Source: an uncultured Mycoplasmatota bacterium (GTDB lineage: Bacteria > Bacillota_I > Bacilli_A > RF39 > UBA660). From it: DNA of 64,000 bases. Where the stretch lies: positions 62,001-126,000 of the forward strand of contig URPE01000001.1 of the NCBI GenBank assembly GCA_900549625.1, read 5' to 3'. Position 1 is the stretch's first letter, and the number at the start of each line of letters is the position of its first letter. Below, one piece after another: positions 32,671 to 40,580 of the stretch. Made by a program: the position numbers and the translations under genes. The notes beneath the pieces are model-generated. The model saw only the letters and a list, made by a program, of their open reading frames with translations, was not told the origin of the DNA and did not search any database.

Positions 32671-34719
32671 ATGACTAAAATAATTTTACAACGAGATTAC
32701 AAAGACTGTGGGGTGGCATGTCTACTTTATTTAATAACATATTATCATGGTTATGTGCCATACAACAAATTAAAAGAAGAAACAAAAACTAGTGACTATG
32801 GCGTTACAGCTTATGACTTAGTAAAAACTTTAAAAAAATATCATTTTGATGCCGTTGGTAAAAGAGTAGAGTATAGTTATTTACAAAATCTAACTATTCC
32901 TGTTATTGTCCATTTACATTTACTTAATGGTCTAGAACACTTTGCTATTTTAGAAAAAATCAAAAAAGATAAAGTTTATTTGATGGATCCAGCTCTTGGT
33001 AAACGAGTAATTACTAAAATAGAATTTTTAAAAATTTTTAATAACGTTATAATTGAGTGTTATCCTATTAGTCCTATTCCTAAACTTCCTAAAGAAAAAA
33101 ATCCTTCTAAGCCTTTTTTAAATATTTTATTTAAATATCGTAAAATAATAGCTATAATTCTAATAACAGAACTTCTCTTAACACTCACAACAGTTTTTAC
33201 AAGTTTATATAAACGCCTTGGTTTTGAATATCAAAAGTATCCTTTTCTTTCTTTAAGTTTAATTGTTTTATTATCTTACTTTATAAAGTCTATTTTAGAT
33301 ATAGGCAATAATCACTTAAAATTAAAAGTAAAAGAGCAAGTTCATATTAGTTACCTAAATAAGTTTTTATGTCATTTACTAAGAATCCCTTTAAGAATAT
33401 TCACATCATACAAAGATGGTGAGATATTAAATCGTGTTTTAGAAGCCGAAAAAATAAAAGATTTATTTTTAGACTTGTTGTTCGCAGGGTTTATTCAAGT
33501 TATATTTTTAGTCTTTGCTATCATTATTATTTTAAATATTAATATGCAATGTTTTATTTTTATTGGTCTTGGTGTATTAATATATTTACTATTAAGTGTA
33601 GTACTGTCCAAAAAATATTATAAAAATATGTTAGAACATTTTGAAATCGATAGTAATTGGCAATCAAGTATTTTAGAAACTATTCATTTATTGCCCTCTA
33701 TTAAGCACTTTAATTTAGAAGAAAAAGAGAGTAATGATATTTATAATATTTTAAAAAATACTGTAAAATCTAAGACTAAAATAAATAAAAAACTAGTATT
33801 ATATGGTCTTATTCTAAGTCATTATTTTGACTATTTATTATTTCTATTGGATTTTGTTAGTTTGTGGTTTTACTTACAATCCCAGTTTACTTTATATGAT
33901 TTTCTAACTTTTCAAAGTATCGCAGTTTTCTTCTTAATGCCTTTTAAAGAATTTGGTACTAGTTTACCTAAAATATTTTATTTAAAAAGTATCTTAGAAA
34001 AAATAAATGAGTTAACTTTATTAAAAGAAGAAAAAAGTTTAGAAGGTAAATCCCAAGCTATAACAAAAATTAAAGGTGAAAATATAACGTTTAGTTATTA
34101 TAACCAAGTTGTTTTAAAAAACTTATCATTTGCTTATAATTTAGGGTTTATTTATGTTTATGGTGCCAGTGGGTCAGGTAAAAGTACATTTTGTAAAATA
34201 CTATGTCAAGAAATAACAGACTATGAAGGTAAACTTTATTTGAATGATGTAGATTATAACAAGCTAAAACTAAATGATATTAGAAAGAATATTGCTTATT
34301 TAAGTCAAGATGAACAATTGTATTCTAAAACCATTATAGCAAATATTTTGTTAGATAGTCCTTTAGATACTGTAAGATTAAATAAGGTATGTAATATTTG
34401 CCGGGTAAATGAGATTACTGATAAACTAGTATTTGGTCTTAATACAGTAGTAAATAATAGTGCTTTTTCTGGTGGTGAAAAAAATCGCATATTACTTGCT
34501 AGAACTATTTATCAAGAACGCAGTATGTATTTACTAGATGAACCATTAAGTGCCGTTAGTACAAAAATGGAAAAAGATATAATAAAGGATTTAAAAATCT
34601 TTTTACAAAATAAAATGGTATTTTATATAAGTCACCGTAATTTAAAGGATATGATTGATAATACTTTGATAATTGACAATCCCTTGAAAGGAGGTGATGA
34701 ACATGATTATGAATGCTAA
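32671..34719 (+). CDS. Peptidase-containing ABC exporter (C39-PCAT) for double-glycine peptides
   Basis: 682 residues. ATG at 32671 is favoured by TAGGTGATG upstream. An N-terminal C39 cysteine peptidase (about residues 1-130) has the catalytic Cys in QRDYKDCGVAC, His in LEHFAIL and Asp in YLMDPA. A six-helix membrane domain follows, then an ABC domain with Walker A GASGSGKST, signature FSGGEKNR, Walker B MYLLDEPLSAV and H-loop SHR. Such exporters cut leaders after Gly-Gly and pump the peptide out. The gene overlaps the first of two double-glycine peptide genes, its obvious cargo. No accessory protein gene is present, as usual for Gram-positive PCATs. Confidence 0.93.
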   Translation: MTKIILQRDYKDCGVACLLYLITYYHGYVPYNKLKEETKTSDYGVTAYDLVKTLKKYHFDAVGKRVEYSYLQNLTIPVIVHLHLLNGLEHFAILEKIKKDKVYLMDPALGKRVITKIEFLKIFNNVIIECYPISPIPKLPKEKNPSKPFLNILFKYRKIIAIILITELLLTLTTVFTSLYKRLGFEYQKYPFLSLSLIVLLSYFIKSILDIGNNHLKLKVKEQVHISYLNKFLCHLLRIPLRIFTSYKDGEILNRVLEAEKIKDLFLDLLFAGFIQVIFLVFAIIIILNINMQCFIFIGLGVLIYLLLSVVLSKKYYKNMLEHFEIDSNWQSSILETIHLLPSIKHFNLEEKESNDIYNILKNTVKSKTKINKKLVLYGLILSHYFDYLLFLLDFVSLWFYLQSQFTLYDFLTFQSIAVFFLMPFKEFGTSLPKIFYLKSILEKINELTLLKEEKSLEGKSQAITKIKGENITFSYYNQVVLKNLSFAYNLGFIYVYGASGSGKSTFCKILCQEITDYEGKLYLNDVDYNKLKLNDIRKNIAYLSQDEQLYSKTIIANILLDSPLDTVRLNKVCNICRVNEITDKLVFGLNTVVNNSAFSGGEKNRILLARTIYQERSMYLLDEPLSAVSTKMEKDIIKDLKIFLQNKMVFYISHRNLKDMIDNTLIIDNPLKGGDEHDYEC

Positions 34720-34846
34720 TGAACTTAAAAGTATCACTGGTGGTAGATCGGCATGGGTTATGCTAAGTGCCGTTGCTGGTGGCGTTTTAACGTTTTTATT
34801 TGGAATGCTAGATGGCATTTTTAGACCACTTGCTTGTAATAAGTAA
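34703..34846 (+). CDS. Double-glycine bacteriocin precursor A
   Basis: 47 residues, start ATG 34703 behind a perfect GGAGGTGATGA, overlapping the exporter gene end by 17 bp. The leader MIMNANELKSITGG has the ELxxIxGG pattern cut by C39 peptidases. The mature peptide would be 33 residues, beginning RSAWVML, hydrophobic, with a GxxxG motif (GMLDG) and a single Cys three residues from the end (ACNK). Short cationic peptides with GxxxG motifs are typical of two-peptide class IIb bacteriocins, in which the two helices pair through these motifs in the target membrane. Antibacterial activity is inference. Confidence 0.85.
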   Translation: MIMNANELKSITGGRSAWVMLSAVAGGVLTFLFGMLDGIFRPLACNK

Positions 34847-34861
34847 TAGAAAGGAGCAGTT

Positions 34862-35026
34862 ATGACTTTAGAAGCAAACGAATTAATGAATGTAAAAGGA
34901 GGGGCAGTTAACTTAACGGCGGCATTTCTAAGTGCTGTTGTACGTGGATACACATTACTTTTTGAAATGGGCCAAGCCGTTGGTAGTGCTCTTCATCGTG
35001 CTTTTTCTGTACGTAATCGTTGTTAA
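34862..35026 (+). CDS. Double-glycine bacteriocin precursor B
   Basis: 54 residues, ATG behind AAAGGAGCAGTT, 15 bp after peptide A. The leader MTLEANELMNVKGG is a close relative of the first leader (shared ANEL..(I/V).GG). The mature 40-residue peptide starts AVNLTAAF, carries GxxxG (GQAVG), ends in a strongly cationic HRAFSVRNRC and has one Cys as its last residue. Together with peptide A it looks like a two-peptide class IIb bacteriocin. No immunity gene is recognisable beside it. A terminator follows. Confidence 0.85.
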   Translation: MTLEANELMNVKGGAVNLTAAFLSAVVRGYTLLFEMGQAVGSALHRAFSVRNRC

Positions 35027-35032
35027 AATTAT

Positions 35033-35053
35033 AAGGGCTAAAGCCCTTTTTTT
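35033..35053 (+). terminator. Terminator of the bacteriocin operon
   Basis: AAGGGC and GCCCTT pair around TAAA and are followed by seven T residues, just after precursor B. Confidence 0.85.
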
Positions 35054-35130
35054 GAAAGAAAAAAACATATGACCAAAGAAGAATCAAAGTTAGAGATTGC
35101 TAAGGTCTTAAAAATAACTCATAAAAAAAG

Positions 35131-35153
35131 TACCAGCCACAGGTACTTTTTTA
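35131..35153 (-). terminator. Terminator for the M15 peptidase gene (minus strand)
   Basis: GTACC and GGTAC stem with a short loop, flanked by T residues on both strands, so it can act in both directions. On the minus strand it overlaps the gene end. Confidence 0.65.
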
Positions 35154-36143
35154 ATATTCAGTAAGATATAAATCGACATATTCATCATAAGTAATATTTT
35201 TATCATGCACTTTAGTAGCAATGTCTCTACCTAAGTATCTAATATGCCATGGTTCTTCTTTATAACCAGTTATCTTGGAATTATCTTTTGGGTATCTTAC
35301 AATGAAACCATATTTATAAGAATTATTAAGCATCCAATCATAATCATTATCAGTTAAACTATACCAGTGGCTGCTACTTCTAATATCAATGGCAAGTCCA
35401 GTTTGATGTTCTGAGTGTCCTGGCCTTGCTGAATAAGTATCAACTACCTCTTGTGAGTCTTCTTTTAAATATTTTTCATACAAACCTTTTTGATAATCAT
35501 AAGAACGATACGTACTATAAGGTATTAAATAAACATTATCAAGCTTGGCAGCTGCTAAAAGACTCTCAAAATCATCAATAGCTACTTGTCTTAAAAGAAG
35601 ATTAGGAAATGATGGTATAGCTACTAAATCACTTGGTACATAATCACTTTTAAGAGCATGACTTTTATTGACCAAAACTAAAATGCTACTAGGGTCTTTA
35701 ATATCATTAACTGTTTTATAAAACTCTTCATCTAAATTAAGATTTACTCTTGTAACAGCATCACTAGCACTTATATTTTCTTTTGCCATATAAGCCTTAT
35801 AACGGTCTAATTTATCTAGTGATAAATTAGGTATACTCATAAATTCAGTTATATCTGTATAAGGCATAGTAAGTAAAATACTAATATTTCTTTCGCTTAA
35901 ATTATCATATATATCATTTATAGTACTAGCAGAATACCCTTTTTCTAATAAACTATTTGCGTCACTCACAAAACTACTAGTAGCCCGTACATTAACACCT
36001 TGTTCTTCTAATATTTGTTCTTTTGTCTTACTTTCATTTTCTATTTTTTTTGGTATCTTTTTATACATAGTAAAACCTAATATCATTAAAATTAAAATTA
36101 TTAAAAGTATAACTAATAAAACAATTTCCTTTTTCTTCTTCAT
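35151..36143 (-). CDS. M15 family D,D-carboxypeptidase (VanY type), membrane anchored
   Basis: 330 residues, ATG behind AAAGAAGGTGACATT. An N-terminal membrane helix (about residues 6-26) is followed by a helical domain of about 130 residues and the M15B zinc peptidase domain. The latter contains the SxxR-type segment YRSYDYQKGLY, the zinc motif SARPGHSEHQTGLAIDI (H and D) and the C-terminal EPWHIRYLG histidine. It trims terminal D-Ala from peptidoglycan stem peptides outside the membrane. It is not next to van regulators, so a housekeeping wall role is likelier than vancomycin resistance. Confidence 0.9.
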   Translation of the reverse strand: MKKKKEIVLLVILLIILILMILGFTMYKKIPKKIENESKTKEQILEEQGVNVRATSSFVSDANSLLEKGYSASTINDIYDNLSERNISILLTMPYTDITEFMSIPNLSLDKLDRYKAYMAKENISASDAVTRVNLNLDEEFYKTVNDIKDPSSILVLVNKSHALKSDYVPSDLVAIPSFPNLLLRQVAIDDFESLLAAAKLDNVYLIPYSTYRSYDYQKGLYEKYLKEDSQEVVDTYSARPGHSEHQTGLAIDIRSSSHWYSLTDNDYDWMLNNSYKYGFIVRYPKDNSKITGYKEEPWHIRYLGRDIATKVHDKNITYDEYVDLYLTEY

Positions 36144-36244
36144 AATGTCACCTTCTTTATATAATTATATGATAAATAAAGATTTAAAAAAAGACTTAAA
36201 TTAATAAAATACATAAAGTAGCATAATATTAACTAGGTGATTTT

Positions 36245-37402
36245 GTGAAAAAAGTATGGTTAATAATATGTTTATTTCTTTTTATACCGGGAGTTTTTGC
36301 CGAAACAAAGGCTGATTTAGCCCCTAATAGTAAAAGTGCTATTCTAATGGATTTTGATACTGGTAAAATTTTGTATAGTAAAAATGATAATGAAGTGTTA
36401 CCACCTGCTAGCATGACAAAAATCATGAGTATGTTACTAATTATGGAAAGAATAGATAATAAAACGCTTTCTTTAACTGATGAAGTAACTATTAGTGAAA
36501 ATGCAGCTAGTATGGGTGGCAGCCAAGTTTTCTTACAAGCTGGTGAAACTTATAAAGTAGAAGAATTATTAAAAGGGATTGCTATCGCTTCTGGTAATGA
36601 TGCAGTTGTTGCTATGGCTGAAAAAATATCAGGTTCTGTCGATGATTTTGTTGCTTTAATGAATGAAAAAGCTAAAAGTTTAGGGCTTACTAATACCAAA
36701 TTTTTAAATCCACATGGCCTTGATACAGAAGGACATGTTACTACTGCCCGTGATATGGCTACTTTAGCAAGAGAACTTATAAAACATACTAGTATTTTAA
36801 AGTTTACAAGTATCTATGAAGACTATTTAAAAAAGAGTGATGGATCCAGCATCTGGCTTGTAAATACAAATAAATTAGTAAGATTTTATGATGGGGTTGA
36901 TGGCTTAAAAACAGGCTTTACTAAAAATGCTGGTTATTGTCTTACAAGTACAGCTAAGAAAAATAATACTAGGTTTATAACAGTAGTTATGGGGGCAGAA
37001 ACAAGTGACAAACGTAGTAGTGATACAGTAAATATGTTAAACTACGGCTTTAATACTTATGAAACAAAAATTCTTTTGAAATCCAGTGATTCTCTTGGTA
37101 AGAAAAGAGTAATGTTAAGTAATATTGAAGAGGTAGACTTAAATTTAAAAAATGACTATGTAAAACTTTTAAAAAAAGATGAACAAATGCCAAAGTATTC
37201 ATATAGCATTGCCACTGACTCTTTAGTAGCGCCTATAAAAAAAGGGGATATAGTAGGTCATGTTTCTGTTATTGATGAGTCAGGTAATATTGTTGATGAG
37301 TTAGAAGTTACAGTAAACAAAGATATTAAAAAATCTAATATAATTGAAAATTTCATTAAAAACTTAAAGCATCTAACAACTGGTAAATTAAAAATAACAT
37401 AA
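36245..37402 (+). CDS. D-alanyl-D-alanine carboxypeptidase (S11, PBP5/DacF type)
   Basis: 385 residues with a GTG start behind CTAGGTGATTTT. A signal peptide (about residues 1-19, cut after VFA) leads into the serine peptidase domain with the three active-site motifs SMTK, SGN and KTG (GLKTGFT), then a C-terminal beta domain and a helix of the PBP5 type that may bind the membrane. It removes the last D-Ala of peptidoglycan pentapeptides. It is divergent from the M15 enzyme, so two carboxypeptidases of different mechanism share one control region. DacF is expressed in Bacillus forespores, but the exact orthologue cannot be fixed here. Confidence 0.93.
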   Translation: MKKVWLIICLFLFIPGVFAETKADLAPNSKSAILMDFDTGKILYSKNDNEVLPPASMTKIMSMLLIMERIDNKTLSLTDEVTISENAASMGGSQVFLQAGETYKVEELLKGIAIASGNDAVVAMAEKISGSVDDFVALMNEKAKSLGLTNTKFLNPHGLDTEGHVTTARDMATLARELIKHTSILKFTSIYEDYLKKSDGSSIWLVNTNKLVRFYDGVDGLKTGFTKNAGYCLTSTAKKNNTRFITVVMGAETSDKRSSDTVNMLNYGFNTYETKILLKSSDSLGKKRVMLSNIEEVDLNLKNDYVKLLKKDEQMPKYSYSIATDSLVAPIKKGDIVGHVSVIDESGNIVDELEVTVNKDIKKSNIIENFIKNLKHLTTGKLKIT

Positions 37403-37470
37403 AAGGAATACCTAAATGTACAGAAAACTATATGATTAATAGACATAACAAATATTAACTCTAATTAAAG

Positions 37471-37504
37471 AGAGTCTGAGATATTAAAATCAGATTCTTT
37501 TTTG
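37471..37504 (+). terminator. Terminator after the S11 carboxypeptidase gene
   Basis: AGAGTCTGA pairs with TCAGATTCT (one G-U) and is followed by a T run. Confidence 0.7.
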
Positions 37505-37586
37505 TTATTAAAAATAACCAGCTAAATACTAGGTGAATTGAAAATTATATGCTAAAATAATTACATAAGATATTTGGAGGTGTAAT

Positions 37587-38198
37587 ATGAATCTGTTAGG
37601 CAGCAAAACACTTACAACAGAAAGATTGCTTTTAAAAAGTTCTAAAATGGCAGAGCAAAAAAGATTATGGGAGATTCTAATGATACCGAGCGTAAACAAA
37701 TGGTACTTAGTCGGTGCTAAAAAACACGCAGGCGATCCTACTCACTGGGCTTGGGAAACGCAAGAAAGATTTTATGAATCTAAAGTAGCACAAGCAGATA
37801 ATAAAGACACATTTGTCTGGAGTGTATTTCTAAAAGGACAGTACACTTGCAGTGGGCACGAAGAGGTAATTGGTCAAGTGTCAGCCCAAAGAAGGGAAGA
37901 AGACATTACTATTCGTGATGTTGGCTGGTATATTGATCCTAATTATCAGAAAAAAGGCTATGCAACTGAAGCGGCTAAAGCAATGATAGATTATATGTTT
38001 AAAGATGTAGAAATAAATAGTATCTTATCAGAAGCCGTGAAAGATAATGAAGCATCTTGTAAAATTTTTGAAAAGTTAGGCTTTAACAAAATTGCCGAAG
38101 AAACCCAAGAATCACCTTATACTTTTTACGATGGTTTATTAACTTTTTCTATATACGAATTAACAAAGGAGAAATATTTTAAGAATGAAAATAATTGA
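37587..38198 (+). CDS. GNAT acetyltransferase, RimJ/RimL type
   Basis: 203 residues, ATG behind GGAGGTGTAAT. It begins with the LTTERLLLKSS pattern of the RimJ/RimL subgroup. The acetyl-CoA binding loop is in VGWYIDPNYQKKGYATEAAKAM, and the second half-motif NEASCKIFEKLGFNKI is typical. Members acetylate N-termini of proteins, or small molecules. Its stop overlaps the start of the next acetyltransferase by 14 bp, so the two are translated together. Substrate unknown. Confidence 0.85.
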   Translation: MNLLGSKTLTTERLLLKSSKMAEQKRLWEILMIPSVNKWYLVGAKKHAGDPTHWAWETQERFYESKVAQADNKDTFVWSVFLKGQYTCSGHEEVIGQVSAQRREEDITIRDVGWYIDPNYQKKGYATEAAKAMIDYMFKDVEINSILSEAVKDNEASCKIFEKLGFNKIAEETQESPYTFYDGLLTFSIYELTKEKYFKNENN

Positions 38199-38670
38199 AT
38201 ATACAGATGCATACTTAGAAGATATGAAGGATTTATTAGTTGAACTTGAAGAATATATTTTAAAGATTGATAAAGATAATCTTGATATAATACACCCTGA
38301 ATATAAAGAAAAAATGCTTCTTTTAGACTTAAATACTATTAAAGAAAATAATGGTAAGGCGTATTTAGCTGTACAAAACAATAAAGCAATTGGTTTAATT
38401 ATGGGTTTTGTAAGAAAATACGATGAATATGATTATTTAGACTATAAATGTCCAAAAGCAGGTATAATATCAGAACTAATTGTTAGGAAAGATAGTAGAA
38501 CTAAAGGTGCTGGTAAAATGCTTATGGATAAGATAGAAAAATATTTTAAATCAATTGGATGTGAATATGTTTTTGTGGATTGTTTTGCTTATAACGAAAA
38601 AGGTCGTCTTTTCTATGAAAAGATGGGTTATCATCCAAGAATGATTACCAATATAAAGAAAATAGCTTAA
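38185..38670 (+). CDS. GNAT acetyltransferase
   Basis: 161 residues, ATG at 38185 inside the end of the previous gene, with GGAGAAAT upstream. The GNAT core includes 'GIISELIVRKDSRTKGAGKMLMDKIEKYF' (acetyl-CoA loop) and 'DCFAYNEKGRLFYEKMGYHPR'. No extra domain. The overlap with the previous acetyltransferase suggests a joint function. The acceptor is not predictable from sequence. Confidence 0.85.
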   Translation: MKIIEYTDAYLEDMKDLLVELEEYILKIDKDNLDIIHPEYKEKMLLLDLNTIKENNGKAYLAVQNNKAIGLIMGFVRKYDEYDYLDYKCPKAGIISELIVRKDSRTKGAGKMLMDKIEKYFKSIGCEYVFVDCFAYNEKGRLFYEKMGYHPRMITNIKKIA

Positions 38671-38831
38671 AAATGCTTGCATATGCAAAAAACAGCATTA
38701 AACTCAATTAACTATAAAAAAAGATACTATTTAATTGGCGATTAGGATGCAATTTATGGTTAGATTTGAATGATTTATATTGCAAAAACTGTAATTTTGA
38801 ATTTAATGATTTTAATAGGAAGTGTAAAAAT

Positions 38832-39362
38832 ATGAATGATGGAAAATTAAAATTAAGGCAATTAATTGATAGCAATGATGATTACAAAAAATTAGAAAAA
38901 TGGTATCAAGAAGAAGAAATATATTCACATTTTGAACAAAGAAAATTAAATTATAAAGAAATAAAAGAAAAATATTATCCAAGAACATTAAAAGAGGCTA
39001 AAATTCCTGTTTATATGATTGAATATGATAAAATACCGATAGGAATAATACAATATCAGCTAATAAACTCTGAAAATAAGAAACTTTATAATATTAATTA
39101 TAATAAATGCTTTGAAATAGACATCTTTATAGGAGAATTAAATATGCAAGGACAAGGTATTGGTGAAAAAGCAATTAATCTTTTAAGCAAATATTTATTT
39201 AAAGAAGAAAATGCCGAATCTTTAGTTATGTGTCCTTTAAAAGATAATATACCTGCAATTAAATGCTATAAAAAATGTGGCTTTAAAATCAATAATTTAT
39301 TTAAAACAGAAGATACTATTGGCGACTTACAAGAATATTTTTTAATGATAAAAGAACGATAA
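38832..39362 (+). CDS. AAC(6')-like aminoglycoside-type acetyltransferase
   Basis: 176 residues from ATG 38832, with AGGAAGTG upstream. A longer frame from TTG 38766 adds a cysteine-rich segment (CKNCNFEFNDFNRKC) without a good ribosome site. The protein follows the AAC(6')-Ie/Im plan: 'LRQLIDSNDDYKKLEKWYQEEEIYSHF', 'IDIFIGELNMQGQGIGEKAINLL' and 'DNIPAIKCYKKCGFKI'. That family acetylates the 6' amine of aminoglycosides, though many relatives do not. Base composition is even more AT-rich than its neighbours. Resistance function is a hypothesis. Confidence 0.7.
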   Translation: MNDGKLKLRQLIDSNDDYKKLEKWYQEEEIYSHFEQRKLNYKEIKEKYYPRTLKEAKIPVYMIEYDKIPIGIIQYQLINSENKKLYNINYNKCFEIDIFIGELNMQGQGIGEKAINLLSKYLFKEENAESLVMCPLKDNIPAIKCYKKCGFKINNLFKTEDTIGDLQEYFLMIKER

Positions 39363-39635
39363 TTTTTAATAGGGGATTTAATAAATAAATTTTGCTTAAG
39401 AATATTAAAGAGAGTTAAAACATATTACAGCATGACTTTAAAAAGAATAATGAATATATTAAGTCTAAATTTAGCCAACACCTTTTTTAGATTTTTTAGC
39501 ATTAGCAAATAAGAACACATAATGTAGATAAGGGATTGTTTTTCTATTGTTTTGCCAAAATATAGATAATTTTAAGAAAAAAGACTATGAAATTATTTCT
39601 TGTAAGTCTTTGTTATGAAAAATTGCATTAAACAA

Positions 39636-39664
39636 TTGACAAACAGTATAAAATTTAGTAGAAT
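39636..39664 (+). promoter_or_regulatory. Promoter of the infC-rpmI-rplT operon
   Basis: TTGACA (39636-39641), a 17-base spacer and TAGAAT (39659-39664). The preceding 39363-39635 stretch is AT-rich and shows no gene. Confidence 0.75.
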
Positions 39665-39670
39665 GTCATT

Positions 39671-39823
39671 GTTATTGAAAAAGAAACGAGATCCACTCGT
39701 TCACCTTAGTATAATAGTACTGGGTTAAAATTAAAGAAATTGTTGTTTTATTGTTTTTTATTTCTTTCAATTTTATAGGTGGATCTTCGGATCCGCTTTT
39801 TCATTGTATGGAGGTGCATTTTT
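39671..39823 (+). promoter_or_regulatory. L20-type leader with terminator/antiterminator before infC
   Basis: About 150 nt of leader. Near the start AACGAG/CTCGTT forms a hairpin whose loop and flank contain GATCCAC (39690-39696). This is complementary to GTGGATC of the downstream terminator hairpin (39779-39797, GTGGATC-TTCG-GATCCGC plus T run), so it can act as antiterminator or pseudoknot partner. AGTA/TACT forms another small stem. In Bacillus the same operon is controlled by ribosomal protein L20 binding such a leader and promoting termination. Assignment to L20 control is by position and layout. Confidence 0.7.
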
Positions 39824-40348
39824 ATAGCAAAGAAAACAGATGAATTACCAATTAATGATAATATTCGAGTAAGCGAATTATTGGTAATTGGACCTAATGG
39901 AGAACAAATGGGAATTAAGTCTTTACAAGATGCGAAGACTATTGCCAATTTTGCTGGTTTAGATTTAGTATTAATGAGCGGTGATGCCGTTCCAGCAGTT
40001 GGTAAAATTATGGACTATAATAAGTATCGTTATGAAAAGCAAAAAAAAGCTAAAGATGCTTTAAAAAAACAACGTGAAACAAACAAAGATATGAAAGAGT
40101 TTAGATTATCTCCTAATATAGATGTTCATGATTTTGATACACGTGTTAAAAATGCTTTAGATTACTTAAATAAAGGTCATAAAGTACGTGGTTTTATCCG
40201 TTTCAAAGGAAGACAAATGGCTCATCCAGAATTAGGACGTGAAGTGTTAAACAATTTTGCTTTAAAACTAGAAGAAGTAAGCATAGTAGAAACGCCAGTT
40301 AAACAAGATGGCAGAAATATGTTTATTATTCTAGCACCAAAAAAATAA
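39824..40348 (+). CDS. infC: Translation initiation factor IF-3, apparent AUA start
   Basis: 174 residues. No ATG, GTG or TTG lies in a usable position: the in-frame GTG at 39779 is inside the terminator hairpin. GGAGGTG at 39810-39816 points to ATA at 39824-39826 (nine bases from GGAGG to the codon), or less well to ATT at 39818. The protein reads AKKTDELPINDNIRVSELLVIGPNGEQMGI, the standard IF-3 start, and contains both IF-3 domains. Rare start codons (AUU and kin) are typical of infC, because IF-3 represses its own non-AUG initiation. Confidence 0.95.
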   Translation: MAKKTDELPINDNIRVSELLVIGPNGEQMGIKSLQDAKTIANFAGLDLVLMSGDAVPAVGKIMDYNKYRYEKQKKAKDALKKQRETNKDMKEFRLSPNIDVHDFDTRVKNALDYLNKGHKVRGFIRFKGRQMAHPELGREVLNNFALKLEEVSIVETPVKQDGRNMFIILAPKK

Positions 40349-40367
40349 GGAAAGAAGGAAGTTAAAG

Positions 40368-40565
40368 ATGGCTAAGGGACCAAAAATGAAAACTCATAAA
40401 GCAAGTAGTAAAGTTTTCAAAAAGAAAAAAAATGGAGACTTAACTTACAAAGTTGGTGGCGGTAACCACAAAACAAGTAAGGATAGTTCAAAACAAATTC
40501 GTCAAAGACGTAACAAAGGTGTATTAAGTAAAGGAGAAGCTAGCAGAATTAAATCTGTTATCTAG
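40368..40565 (+). CDS. rpmI: Ribosomal protein L35
   Basis: 65 residues, ATG behind AAAGAAGGAAG. Highly basic, starting MAKGPKMKTHKASSKVFKKKKNG and containing RQRRNKGVLSKGEASRIKSVI, the L35 signature. It lies between infC and rplT in the usual order. Component of the 50S subunit. Nothing unusual is seen. Confidence 0.97.
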   Translation: MAKGPKMKTHKASSKVFKKKKNGDLTYKVGGGNHKTSKDSSKQIRQRRNKGVLSKGEASRIKSVI

Positions 40566-40580
40566 TAAGGTGGTGAAAAT

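Noticed and set aside
35071..35166. A 31-codon frame (starting MTKEESKLEI) after the bacteriocin genes
   Set aside because: No ribosome site, and its 3' half runs through the bidirectional terminator at 35131-35153. Unlikely to be translated.
35151..36143. VanY vancomycin-resistance gene
   Set aside because: No vanRS, vanHAX or vanZ neighbours. M15 carboxypeptidases are common wall housekeeping enzymes.
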